From NCBI GenBank assembly GCA_030562195.1, contig JAUJPP010000004.1:1214179-1278178 (forward strand): a DNA stretch of 64,000 nucleotides, in the 5' to 3' direction. Shown piece by piece: positions 12,053 to 27,500 of this stretch (its first letter is position 1; each line of letters starts with the position of its first letter). This DNA is from Nipponacmea schrenckii (taxonomy: Eukaryota; Mollusca; Gastropoda; Lottiidae). Made by a program: the position numbers and the translations under genes. Below the pieces are notes generated by a model. It saw only the letters and a list, made by a program, of their open reading frames with translations. It had not been told where the DNA came from and made no database searches.

Positions 12053-12725
12053 CTGTGCGTTAAAACACACGTTCAAACTCACAAATGATCCAAAACTACG
12101 AAACTTTCAATTTAAACTTATTCACAAACTAATAGCAACTAACTCGTATTTACATAGAATAAAATATAAAAAATCCCCAAACTGTGAGGCATGCAATCAA
12201 TATGATTCTATAGAACATTTCTTTTTTGAATGTAAGAGCCTACAACCCTTTTGGAATGACCTTTTTCTTAAATTAAATGACTCAAAACACTTTAAACTGG
12301 GAAACAATTACCTTAAATCACTCAACATGCGAAAAATATAATGAATTAATAGACCTCATAATTTTATATGCAAAACAGTATGTACACAATTGTAAATTCA
12401 AGGGACAGACTCCCAACCTCTTACATTTCAAGAAGATACTTAAACAAATCGAAGAAAGCGAAAAACATATAGCAATGAATAATGATCGACTTGAAAGACA
12501 TATGGAGAGATGGATTGGCCTGCAATATCTTTTATAATATCTTTTATAATTCACTACCTTTGTATTGAATTTTCGTAATATTATTATTATTATTATTATT
12601 ATACCTCTTTATTGTATATTTACACTAATATTTATATTACTACTATTCTCAATGCATGGAAGATGAACAAAATGTATGTAAATGAAAATATTAAAAAGTT
12701 TTATATAAAAAATAAAAAAAAGAGA
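12053..12725 (+). pseudogene. LINE 3' end: RT zinc-binding domain and tail
   Basis: The frame from 12048 reads LRNFQFKLIHKLIATN, then CEACNQYDSIEHFFFEC...FW, the zinc-binding domain (zf-RVT type) found C-terminal to the reverse transcriptase of L1-like non-LTR elements. A frameshift near 12320 moves the reading into another frame, which ends ...RHMERWIGLQYLL and stops at 12535-12537. The remaining 3' UTR has an (ATT)n run at about 12577-12601 and an A-rich tail at about 12700-12725. It is a typical 5'-truncated dead insertion, placed at the end of the inverted-repeat arm. Confidence 0.75.
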
Positions 12726-12867
12726 CACTATCTTAGAATAAAGAATCCATATATTAAAGAAATACATAAATAGTTTACATGTAGGCCTCAGTATAGAGAC
12801 ACTATCTTAGTATAGAGTGTTTTAGCGCTAAAAAATAAGGTGTCTCTGTTTTGTCAACTTGTTGTTA

Positions 12868-13243
12868 TTTCATAGTATACACTGATCACATGGCACTGAA
12901 AAGTTTTAAGGAAAGTAAAGCAACCACTGGACGTCTTGCAAGATGGGCAATGGATTTGCAAGGCTATTATTTTACTGTGGAACATAAACCTGGTAAAAGT
13001 AATGGCAATGCTGATGCGCTTTCTCGACAAACCTATTCGGAGAATAACGTAGAAGAGGAGTTCTTCGATCAGGAAGTAAATTTTTTAGAGGAAAAGGGTT
13101 TAAAGGAAGTTTCTGTTATTGAATTCGTTCCTAGTAATGATTCAGCAATGGTAGGGCTAGTTGCTGAACCAACAGAAGCAACATTTAATGATACTATTCT
13201 TCAAGGATTATGGGAAAAGCAGTTGTTAATTCGTACAAGACAA
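12868..13243 (+). pseudogene. Ty3/gypsy retrotransposon RNase H fragment
   Basis: The frame shows YTDHMALKSF, then TTGRLARWAMDLQGYYFTVE and KPGKSNGNADALSR, the C-terminal half of the RNase H domain of Ty3/gypsy polyproteins, followed by the start of the connector toward integrase (ends ILQGLWEKQ). RT upstream and integrase downstream are both missing and there are no LTRs in sight. It is an isolated fragment. No true start codon is present. Confidence 0.85.
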
Positions 13244-13490
13244 TAATAATAATATAATACAAATGATTCAATTCAATATAAACATTATACATATTGAATA
13301 CTAAAATACATATATAAGTTGGGGGTGTTTTCATGAAATACATATAATAATGGGGGGTTTAGAGAGTTTACTCGCTTGCAATGTCGAGAGGCACTATTTG
13401 CCAATATTCTTAGGACATGACTCCAATATTATTTTACTTGTGAGTTCACGCATTGAGTTCTGATGCAGCCTTGGCAGATAATCTAAGGCT
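13244..13490. other. Short unassigned stretch before gap
   Basis: AT-rich sequence with no gene that I recognise; it ends at the N block. Confidence 0.5.
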
Positions 13491-13990
13491 NNNNNNNNNN
13501 NNNNNNNNNNNNNNNNNNNNNNNNNNNNNNNNNNNNNNNNNNNNNNNNNNNNNNNNNNNNNNNNNNNNNNNNNNNNNNNNNNNNNNNNNNNNNNNNNNNN
13601 NNNNNNNNNNNNNNNNNNNNNNNNNNNNNNNNNNNNNNNNNNNNNNNNNNNNNNNNNNNNNNNNNNNNNNNNNNNNNNNNNNNNNNNNNNNNNNNNNNNN
13701 NNNNNNNNNNNNNNNNNNNNNNNNNNNNNNNNNNNNNNNNNNNNNNNNNNNNNNNNNNNNNNNNNNNNNNNNNNNNNNNNNNNNNNNNNNNNNNNNNNNN
13801 NNNNNNNNNNNNNNNNNNNNNNNNNNNNNNNNNNNNNNNNNNNNNNNNNNNNNNNNNNNNNNNNNNNNNNNNNNNNNNNNNNNNNNNNNNNNNNNNNNNN
13901 NNNNNNNNNNNNNNNNNNNNNNNNNNNNNNNNNNNNNNNNNNNNNNNNNNNNNNNNNNNNNNNNNNNNNNNNNNNNNNNNNNNNNNNNNN
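13491..13990. other. Assembly gap, 500 N
   Basis: Exactly 500 N. The right edge lies immediately at the left terminal repeat of the element at 13991-14800. Reading frames drawn across it are meaningless. Confidence 0.99.
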
Positions 13991-14800
13991 ATTGGAAGAC
14001 GGATGCGGCCATCACTGACTCTCGCGTTGTCGCCTTTGAAAATAGGGCGACAACGCGACAACGCGACAACACGACAACGCGACAACACGACAACGCGACA
14101 ACACGACAACGCGAGAAAACATGAAGGCGACAACACGACAACGCGACAACACGAGAGAAATTACATGGGAGTGAATGGGGAAAATATCAACACAGAAGTG
14201 TGTGTTAAATTTCTCTCGTGTTGTCGCGTTGTCGCCTATAATTTATACTTTCAGACTTCTTTTTTCTCGCGTTGTCGCACTGTCGTCCCTCGTGTTGCCG
14301 CCTTGTCGTGTTGTCGTGTTGTCGCGTTGTCGTGTTGTCGCCTCTAAAATATGTCGTGTTCTCGCACTGTCGTGTTGTCGTTTTTACAGTTTTCTCGTGT
14401 TGTCGTGTTGTCGCGTTGTCATGCAACACGACAGTGCGAGAACACGACAGAATTAAGAGGCGACAACACGACAACGCGACAACGCGACAACACGACAACG
14501 CGACAACACGAGGGACGACAGTGCGACAACACGAGAAAAAAGAAGTAAATTAAGGGCGAGAACGCGACAACACGAGAGAATTTTAACACACCTTTCGGTG
14601 TTGATTTCTCCCCTATTCACTCCAATGTATTTTGTCTCGTGTTGTCGCGTTGTCGTGTTGTCGTGTTGTCGTGTTGTCGCGTTGTCTTGTTGTCGTGTTG
14701 TCGCGTTGTCGCGTTGTCGTGTTGTCGCGTTGTCGTGTTGTCGCCTTATTTCTAAAGGCGACAACGCGAGATTTTCAGTGGCCGCATCCGTCTTCCATAA
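13991..14800. mobile_element. Non-autonomous TIR element built of RCGACAAC repeats
   Basis: Both ends carry GGAAGACGGATGCGGCCA...CTCGCGTTGTCGCCTTT in inverted orientation: left at 13993-14034 and right, as reverse complement, at about 14750-14797. The inside is almost entirely the 8-bp unit (A/G)CGACAAC in blocks of alternating strand: plus at about 14046-14160, complement at about 14213-14420, plus at about 14421-14580, complement at about 14636-14745. The blocks could pair into long hairpins. The right end interrupts ankyrin copy B. The left flank is lost in the gap, so the target-site duplication cannot be read. No coding capacity. The transposase family is unknown to me. Confidence 0.75.
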
Positions 14801-15503
14801 TTAACCGGAGTGATTCACCTCTTTCAACCAACAATCTCACGATCTCTATATTATTATCTACAGCGAGATGTAAAGGTGATCTATCATACCTGTCCTGTAT
14901 ATTAATATTACAGTCAGGGTAGGATAATAAACACCTTACTATCTCTATATTATTATACCGAACAGCGAGATGTAAAGGTGAATTACCTAACCCGTCCTGT
15001 ATATTAATATTACAGTCAGGGTAGGATAGTAAACACCTTACTATCTCTATATTATTATATAAAACAGCGAGATGTAAAGGTGATCTATCATACCTGTCCT
15101 GTATATTAATATTACAGTCAGGGTAGGATAGTAAACACCTTACTATCTCTATATTATTATTATCTACAGCGAGATGTAAAGGTGATCTATCAAACCTGTC
15201 CTGTATATTAATATTACAGTCAGGTCGGGTTAGTAAACACCTTACTATCTCTATATTATTTTTATCTACAGCGAGATGTAAAGGTGATCCACCTAACCCG
15301 TCCTGTATATTAATATTACAGTCAGGTCGGGATAGTAAACACCTTACTATCTCTATATTATTAAACAGAACAGCGAGATGTAAAGGTGATCTACCTAACC
15401 CGCCCTGTATATTAATATTACAGTCACCACTCTGTATCAAACTATTGACTGTCACTAGATCATTGTTTCTTACAGCCTCCAATAAAGATGTTCTAGATGA
15501 CAT
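14801..15503 (-). pseudogene. Ankyrin-SOCS copy B, truncated by a mobile element
   Basis: On the minus strand it starts MSSRTSLLEAV like copy A and runs through seven nearly identical 33-residue ankyrin repeats to about LLVERGE. The frame then enters the RCGACAAC element and ends after MEDGCGH, residues that belong to the element's terminal repeat. The rest of the gene, including the SOCS box, is not visible; it may lie beyond the gap or be lost. Copy B has more N-terminal repeats than copy A. Confidence 0.85.
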
Positions 15504-16850
15504 TTTTAAATCAGTCTGTAATATATAAAACAGTAACTATACAATCTACAGTCTATAATAATTGTCACATTATTGAGTCTATATTATATACATGGTTTAA
15601 ATATAAGAGGGTTTACTGTAATGACGTCATTGAACGTTACTAAAAATAGATTATACTCCACTGCTGAGTATTATGGGATAGTTCTCGTGCCATGTAAACA
15701 AAATTGTGTGGAACCAACTTCTGTTAGATTTATACTCTTTTCCTGCTGCTGATAAAGTTCTGGAAGTTCTTCGATCCATTAAAGATTCCCACATACACAA
15801 TAGATGTGTACAAGAACATTTCAATAATTAAACAAATATCTGTGTTTTAGTCGCTCTATTTTGTCAACTCGACATCATATTGAGGTATATCTAGATAGGT
15901 ATTGAACAATAACAACAACTATTTAGGTCTTCTCTTGTTTCTTAGTATGAAATTTCAGACATATTTTTTATTTTGTACACCCCTGTATCAGTGTAGAAAT
16001 GACATGTGACACTATCTAGACCAAGATCTCCACACTAACAATCAAGTGTTTGAGTAACCACTTCTTTATAAAAATAATCCATAAAACTATAGAGGCAGGG
16101 AAACCTTACTTAGAATGTTGATGAAATTTTAAAAATATAATTAAAGTTAGATAGTGGAGAATACTTACTTGACTTGAGGGTGAACTGTGATGGAGTTGAC
16201 GGTCGGAGTTACCGTAATGACAGCAATCAACTACAAAATATCAAAATACATGATAATATCAATTTAATCATAATAAAAATACAGTGTAGTTAAGGGGAAG
16301 TAACCATTCTAGGTATAAATTTTAAAACATCAAAGAATGCCTGAACAATACTTCAAAGGTTTACTAGATTGAACAAATGAAAACAATGGCCATGCTATTT
16401 GATGAGACATTAGCCCCTTTTCTATTTTTCTGAAGTCTATTGAGACCATGACGAAAAAGTCTTACCTAATTTTAAACAACAAGTTCCTATGGCAACTGTA
16501 TAAGAATAAGTTGAACTATTGAAAACAATTTAAAAGGCAACTTGTTGTAAGTCAGATACTTGGAAAGGAACTGAAAACAAATTTTAAAACTTTATAACAA
16601 GGTTACAGGACTAACAAAACATCAGAAATTTTTTAACACAAATTCAAAAAGACAATCTCAATCGATTAGAGAGCGCCATTTGTTTAGTGACAGAAAATAG
16701 AGGTAGGTGAATGATTTGTCATCAATTTGTATAACGTTAATCTGATTAACACGTTCGGCAATCCTCGACAGTTTCCGTAAAGCTGAGTATTAAATGGTAG
16801 ATTTTAGTAGCAGAAAAGAGGACTAGTATTCACTCTATAGTTACTCTCAT
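15504..16850 (-). repeat. Leader of ankyrin-SOCS copy B
   Basis: Reverse-complement counterpart of 7400-8737 and 58275-59616. It includes the 62-nt non-coding exon at 16230-16169 with both splice signals, and the TGACGTCA site at 15622-15629. Copies B and D share a slightly longer start (ACTAGTCCTCTTTTCTGC) than copy A. Confidence 0.85.
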
Positions 16851-17078
16851 ATTGTTATACGGTTGCTATACAACTACGCATGACAGATGTTTCTCACGTG
16901 ATCAACTCATTAACATAAAAGAGGAATAGTAGGGCAGGTCGTTAGTTACCAAATTTGTTATGATGTTGTTAGGTATCGCTGCTGAAGTTTCTAGGTAAAT
17001 TTCTCGATCGATCAAACACGCGTGCTATTATGATTCCACTGTGGAATATTTGCCACGTAACTTGAAATATAAAATATT
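16851..17078. other. Unassigned stretch left of hairpin
   Basis: Nothing recognised; sequence found once in this window. Confidence 0.4.
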
Positions 17079-17234
17079 TAAGCAATAAACGGTCACCCTA
17101 TGGCGGTTATAGTCGTATATCAGGACAAAGGTTGGATGGAAAATTGAATGAATGCGCATTTATGATTAATTTTCCATCCAACCTTTGTCCTGATATACGA
17201 CCATAACCGCCATAGGGTGACCGTTTATTGCTTA
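17079..17234. mobile_element. 156-bp foldback hairpin (MITE-like or hairpin RNA)
   Basis: Arms of 67 bp (17079-17145 and 17168-17234) are reverse complements except for one position, an A-C mismatch that becomes G-U on the minus-strand transcript. The 22-base loop contains the palindrome AATGCGCATT (17151-17160). The bases flanking the AGCAATAAAC termini are AATATTTA on the left and TATATTTA on the right, an 8-bp near-match that would suit a hAT-type target duplication. It could be a foldback MITE or a source of hairpin RNA. It encodes no protein. Confidence 0.75.
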
Positions 17235-17799
17235 TATTTACGTTTTCAAAACCTGTCACCACGACAAATTCTACTCTTTGCGTGAAAATTTCATATTACC
17301 CGCCTTTGTCGCTGGAGTTGATCTTGTTGATGGAATAGCCATTTTCTTTTCGTCAGAAAATAGTTCGAGGGGGAAAGCTCTCAAAATGTAAGAAAAAACA
17401 ATGTTTATCTCAATTTTATGTTTAATCTTAATTAAATCAATTCATTTATCAGTAAATATAAAACATTTTGGTATGAATTCCGTCTTTAACGACGAAAAGC
17501 AACAAAATCATGAAATTTAATGAACGCGGATACAATTGAACAACGGAGAGGTGATTCGGCTAGACCTGACCGCATGTAAACAAGTAGGAAAGTTGAGAAA
17601 ATGAAAGAAACTATAAAGACCAATCTAGAAGAAGGCCCGCTCCATATGTTGATAGGTGACCACAGTTTACACTCAATTCAGTTAATTTTCAGCAAAAGTA
17701 TAGTATTTTGAAACATAATATTAAACAATCCATAAACCTGCACTTTTAGGCTCTTAAACTGAAGCGAGTAACTAGGTCAAATGGGTCTACGGCTATGGC
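17235..17799. other. Unassigned stretch right of hairpin
   Basis: No gene or known repeat that I can support. Confidence 0.4.
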
Positions 17800-18125
17800 C
17801 AGTACACTCAGGCCTAATTCGATTGAGTTTTATCGCATTTTGCCAATTATTCTTGTATGAGACTGTGAGTATTAGATTGGCTTTGGGTTAGGCTAATGGA
17901 AACTTTATTACATATTAGAATTCATCATTAAAATTGGAATTTTACGTTCAAGCGTGAAGATGATCGACGTTAATAGCGCGACGGCCATGTTTATTTACAT
18001 TGGTTACCGTGTATTACTACGCTCAATGTTTTGGTGATGAGGCAATGGCAGTTATTGTCTCATAAACGCCACACGTATTAACATTAGTCCAATGGAGAAA
18101 AACAATAGCTAATGTAAATATACAT
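17800..18125. repeat. Inverted-repeat arm (partner 11736-12052)
   Basis: Reverse complement of 11736-12052, uninterrupted here. Past the point where the LINE joins the other arm, this arm continues into unique sequence toward 17780. Confidence 0.85.
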
Positions 18126-19116
18126 TATTAAACACACTCACTTCTTAATAAACAGAATCTTGGAACTGTTTTGGATAAGGCTAACAAATATTTTCGAATC
18201 ATATTAATTTCCAAAACGTTTCTTCCTCAGAATTATTTTTAAACATGGTTCGATTTCTGAAACCATTCATTATAATTTGAGAATTGACAAACTTATGAAA
18301 TTTTGATACAATTAAACTGTTAATATTAAATATAGATATTACATACCTGGATCGGATTATAGTCAAATATAATAACTTAATCTCTTGTCCAAAGAATATT
18401 AAAACGAGAGTAATATTGAAACTAAACTGAATATAACCACGACAGACTCTAAAATGAATTGATTCAAGCTATTGCGCAATAAAGAGAGTCGGGACAAAAG
18501 TAGTCGATATCGATCGATATTAATAATTCAAACTGTGTTCGCCATTATCGTTATTGACTGATTTTCATCCAGGCGTAAATCTAACCTAGTTCCCGGACCA
18601 GTGTAATTATGATTTCTCACCTTTATATTTAGCCCATGGGAAACCGGGAAGTTAAGTTAGAGATTTTTGAATGTCTCCTGATCCGAAATAAGTTGTAGGG
18701 GAGTGAATGTTTATTAAAGATATTTTTTGGTGATGTATTTTATTTTTAAAGTAATAGTAATAGAATAGATATCCGGTAGCTCGGAGCGAAGCGAAATCTA
18801 TATACTCTATTACTATTTTCATGTAGGCAGAAGTCGACTTTTCTAATCTCAAGAATACAGTGGTCGAACTTACATCTTTCAGGAAAACAAAGTCAAGAAG
18901 ACATCTTTGATTATGTCAGTACTTATTCAAAGTTAAGAATTCATTTTCGATAAGAAAGTTTGAAAATGAATAATATAAACAGAAAATATGAATTTCTAGC
19001 AGGTTTTATTGATGAATTTAACCTAAAGTCTGTAGCTGGGCCCTGTAAAATATGATAAAATAAGTTAATGTCTAACTCGGAAAATCCATCGCCAACATGA
19101 CATATCAAACACAATA
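18126..19116. other. Gene-free stretch, nothing firm
   Basis: AT-rich with one palindromic patch (GATATCGATCGATATT near 18506). A 70-codon minus frame at 18941-19153 begins with a hydrophobic, signal-peptide-like run but lacks an ATG; I do not call it a gene. Confidence 0.4.
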
Positions 19117-19612
19117 ACAAAATTACTTGTACAAAATCAACTGCGATATACAAGATGGCTTAATATATAAAAGGGAATTAAAAATGCCGTCAATTTTTAA
19201 AACAAACGGTCTATCGAGAACATTTTACAAATGTCTTGAATCATTCAGATCAATGAGTTACGATAACTGCCGAGAATTACAGAATGTTCTTAACGATTGA
19301 TAAATTTGTATTCAACTTACCACAGTTTATCAACATACTCCTTTCTACAGCTTTCAAACACACCATTTTCATCATTGTAATTCACATGCCATTGTCGGTG
19401 TTATCAGCTGACAAACAGCTAGTCCTATAATTAGAGGATTAAAATAATCTTACGTTCTGGTAATTTCTCTAAATATGAGCACAAAATCAAATCCAGATTT
19501 CTAGGGAACGAAAGAATTGGAAGTTTTGAAACTAGAATCTGTATCTTTTGATTGAAATGAAACGAAAGTGTTTTATTCCCAAATCACCCCTTCCCATTTT
19601 ACCCCTTTCTCA
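19117..19612 (-). repeat. Left flank of the large inverted satellite structure
   Basis: Reverse complement of the right flank at 34086-35043. The right flank contains an extra 414-bp tandem copy that is absent here. The match stops near 19117, at a point equivalent to 35043. Confidence 0.85.
19321..19392 (-). pseudogene. Broken copy of a small coding exon
   Basis: Minus-strand counterpart of the exon at 34325-34431. A 35-bp stretch present on the right is missing, removed between two CAATG repeats. The frame therefore reads MACELQ and stops at TGA. The donor (GTAAGT) is preserved at 19315-19320. Confidence 0.6.
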
Positions 19613-22615
<3,003 letters not shown>

Positions 22616-22962
22616 ACAAGATATATAGATATACTACTTCTAGGTTAATTACATACTACGTTTCGAAACACAAGATATATAGATATACTACTTCTAGGTT
22701 TATTACATACTACGTTTCGAAACACAAGATATATAGATATACTACTTCTAGGTTTATTACATACTACGTTTCGAAATACAAGATATATAGATATACTACT
22801 TCTCACTTTATTATATATATGGATGTACTACTTCTAGGTTTATTACATACTATGTTTCTAAACACAAGATATATAGATACTACTTCTAGGTTTATTACAT
22901 ACTACGTTTCGAAACACAAGATATATAGATATACTACTTCTAGGTTTTTTACATACTATACT
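22616..22962 (+). repeat. 54-bp satellite, block 2 (plus orientation)
   Basis: A short inverted block, about six units, between two palindromic switch points near 22612-22620 and 22955-22965. Units are the reverse complement of block 1. Confidence 0.9.
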
Positions 22963-24592
22963 ATATATATATCTTGTGTTTAGAACGAAGTATGTAATAA
23001 ACCTAGAAGTAGTATATCTATATATCTTGTGTGTTGATAGGTAGTATGTAATAAACCTAGAAGTAGTATATCTATATATCTTGTGTTAAGAAACATAGTA
23101 TGTATAAACCTAGAAGTAGTATATCTATATATCTTGTGATTTGAAACGTAGTATATAATAAAGTAAGAAGTAGTATATCTATATATCTTGTGTTTTGAAA
23201 CATAGTATGTAATAAAGTAAGAAGTAGTAAATCTATATATCTTGTGTTTGAAACATAGTATGTAATAAAGTAAGAAGTAGTATATCTATATATCTTGTGT
23301 TTAGAAACATAGTATGTAATAAACCTAGAAGTAGTATATCTATATATCTTGTGTGTTGATAGGTAGTATGTAATAAACCTAGAAGTAGTATATCTATATA
23401 TCTTGTGTTAAGAAACATAGTATGTAATAAACCTAGAAGTAGTATATCTATATATCTTGTGTTTTGAAACGTAGTATATAATAAAGTAAGAAGTAGTATA
23501 TCTATATATCTTGTGTTTTGAAACATAGTATGTAATAAAGTAAGAAGTAGTAAATCTATATATCTTGTGTTTTGAAACGTAGTATATAATAAAGTAAGAA
23601 GTAGTATATCTATATATCTTGTGTTTTGAAACATAGTATGTAATAAAGTAAGAAGTAGTAAATCTATATATCTTGTGTTTTGAAACATAGTATGTAATAA
23701 AGTAAGAAGTAGTAAATCTATATATCTTGTGTTTAGAAACGTAGTATGTAATAAACCTAGAAGTAGTATATCTATATATCTTGTGTTTTGTAACATAGTA
23801 TGTAATAAAGTAAGAAGTAGTATAACTATATATCTTGTGTTTAGAAACGTAGTATGTAATAAACCTAGAAGTAGTATATCTATATATCTTGTGTTTTGAA
23901 ACGTAGTATGTAATAAACCTAGAAGTAGTATATCTATATATCTTGTGTGTTGATATGTAGTATGTAATAAACCTAGAAGTAGTATATCTATATAGCTTGT
24001 GTTTTAAACGTAGTATGTAATAAAGTAAGAAGTAGTATATCTATATATCTTGTGTTTTGAAACGTAGTATGTAATAAAGTAAGAAGTAGTATATCTATAT
24101 ATCTTGTGTTTTGAAACGTAGTATGTAATAAAGTAAGAAGTAGTATATCTATATATCTTGTGTTTCGAAACGTAGTATGTAATAAACCTAGAAGTAGTAT
24201 ATCTATATATCTTGTGTTTCGAAACGTAGTATATAATAAACCTAGAAGTAGTATATCTATATATCTTGTGTTTCGAAACATAGTATGTAATAAAGTAAGA
24301 AGTATTATATCTATATATCTTGCGTTTGAAACGTAGTATGTTAAAAACCTAGAAGTAGTATATATCTTGTGTGTTGAAATGTAGTATGTAATAAACCTAG
24401 AAGTAGTATATCTATATATCTTGCAATAGAAATGTAGTATGTAATAAACCTAGAAGTAGTACATCCATATATCTTGTGTTTTGAAATGTAGTATGTAATC
24501 AAACTAGAAGTAGTATATCTATATATCTTGTGTTTCGAAACGTAGTATGTAAAAAACCTAGAAGTAGTATATCTATATATCTATATATATGT
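22963..24592 (-). repeat. 54-bp satellite, block 3 (minus orientation)
   Basis: About 30 units in the same orientation as block 1. Many units are of the AAAGTAAGAAG subtype alternating with AACCTAGAAG. It ends at a palindromic switch near 24575-24600. Confidence 0.9.
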
Positions 24593-27500
24593 ACTACTTG
24601 TAGGTTTATTACATACTATATTACAAAACACAAGATATATAGATATACTACTTCTAGGTTTATTACATACTATGTTTCTAAACACAAGATATATAGATAT
24701 ACTACTTCTAGGTTTATTACATACTACGTTTCGAAACACAAGATATATAGATATACTACTTCTAGGTTTATTACATACTATGTTACAAAACACAAGATAT
24801 ATAGATATACTACTTCTAGGTTTATTACATACTATGTTTCTAAACACAAGATATATAGATATACTACTTCTAGGTTTATTCCATACCGGTACTACGTTTC
24901 GAAACACAAGATGTATAGATATACTACTTCTAGGTTTATTACATACTACATATCAACACACAAACTATATAGATATACTACTTCTAGGTTTATTACATAC
25001 TACATATCAACACACAAGATATATAGATATACTACTTCTAGGTTTATTACATACTACGTTTCTAAACACAAGATATATAGATATACTACTTCTAGGTTTA
25101 TTACATACTACATATCAACACACAAGATATATAGATATACTACTTCTAGGTTTATTATATACTACTTTTTAAAACACAAAATATATATAGATATACTACT
25201 TCTTACTTTATTACATACTACGTTTCGAAACACAAGATATATAGATATACTACTTCTAGGTTTATTACATAATACGTTTCGAAACACAAGATATATAGAT
25301 ATACTACTTCTGGGTTTATTACATACTACGTTTCTAAACACAAGATATATAGATATACTACTTCTAGGTTTATTACATACTACGTTTCTAAACACAAGAT
25401 ATATAGATATACAACTTCTTAAATTATTACATACTACGTTTCTAAACACAAGATATATATATATACAACTTCTTGAATTATTACATACTACGTTTCTAAA
25501 CACAAGATATATGGATGTACTACTTCTAGGTTTATTACATACTATGTTTCTAAACACAAGATATATAGATATACTACTTCTAGGTTTATTACATACTACG
25601 TTTCGAAACACAAGATATATAGATATACTACTTCTAGGTTTTTTACATACTACGTTTCGAAACACAAGATATATGGATGTACTACTTCTAGTTTGATTAC
25701 ATACTACATTTCAAAACACAAGATTTATGGATGTACTACTTCTAGGTTTATTACATACTACATTTCTATTGCAAGATATATAGATATACTACTTCTAGGT
25801 TTATTACATACTACATTTCAACACACAAGATATATACTACTTCTAGGTTTTTTACATACTACGTTTCAAAGGCAAGATATATAGATATACTACTTCTTAC
25901 TTTATTACATACTATGTTACAAAACACAAGATATATAGATATACTACTTCTAGGTTTATTACATACTACGTTTCAAAACACAAGATATATAGATATACTA
26001 CTTCTAGGTTTATTACATACTACGTTTCGAAACACAAGATATATAGATATACTACTTCTAGGTTTTTTACATACTATGTTACAAAACACAAGAAATAGAT
26101 ATACTACTTCTAGGTTTATTACATACTATGTTTCTAAACACAAGATATATAGATATACTACTTCTAGGTTTATTACCTACCGGTACTACGTTTCGAAACA
26201 CAAGATATATAGATATACTACTTATAGGTTTATTACATACTACATATCAACACACAAACTATATAGATATACTACTTCTAGGTTTATTACATACTACATA
26301 TCAACACACAAGCTATATAGATATACTACTTCTAGGTTTATTACATACTACGTTTCTAAACACAAGATATATAGATTTACTACTTCTTACTTTATTACAT
26401 ACTATGTTTCAAAACACAAGATATATAGATATACTACTTCTAGGTTTATTACATACTATGTTTCTAAACACAAGATATATAGATATACTACTTCTTACTT
26501 TATTACATACTATGTTTCAAAACACAAGATATATAGATATACTACTTCTTACTTTATTACATACTATGTTTCAAAACACAAGATATATAGATATACTACT
26601 TCTAGGTTTATTACATACTACGTTTCGAAACACAAGATATATAGATATACTACTTCTGGGTTTATTACATACTACGTTTCTAAACACAAGATATATAGAT
26701 ATACTACTTCTAGGTTTATTACATACTACGTTTCTAAACACAAGATATATAGATATACAACTTCTTAAATTATTACATACTACGTTTCTAAACACAAGAT
26801 ATATATATATACAACTTCTTGAATTATTACATACTACGTTTCTAAACACAAGATATATGGATGTACTACTTCTAGGTTTATTACATACTATGTTTCTAAA
26901 CACAAGATATATAGATATACTACTTCTAGGTTTATTACATACTACGTTTCGAAACACAAGATATATAGATATACTACTTCTAGGTTTATTACATACTACG
27001 TTTCGAAACACAAGATATATGGATGTACTACTTCTAGTTTGATTACATACTACATTTCAAAACACAAGATTTATGGATGTACTACTTCTAGGTTTATTAC
27101 ATACTACATTTCTATTGCAAGATATATAGATATACTACTTCTAGGTTTATTACATACTACATTTCAACACACAAGATATATACTACTTCTAGGTTTTTTA
27201 CATACTACGTTTCAAAGGCAAGATATATAGATATACTACTTCTTACTTTATTACATACTATGTTACAAAACACAAGATATATAGATATACTACTTCTAGG
27301 TTTATTATATACTACGTTTCAAAACACAAGATATATAGATATACTACTTCTAGGTTTATTACATACTACGTTTCAAAACACAAGATATATAGATATACTA
27401 CTTCTAGGTTTTTTACATACTATGTTACAAAACACAAGAAATAGATATACTACTTCTAGGTTTATTACATACTATGTTTCTAAACACAAGATATATAGAT

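Noticed and set aside
13446..14804. Several frames rich in C-R-V-V-A-L-S or D-N-T-T-R-Q repeats, some crossing the N block
   Set aside because: Translations of the 8-bp (A/G)CGACAAC repeat and of N; no protein meaning.
18941..19153. Minus frame with a hydrophobic, signal-peptide-like start
   Set aside because: Begins at TTG with no ATG. Joining it to the small exon's donor through the apparent acceptor gives an immediate stop.
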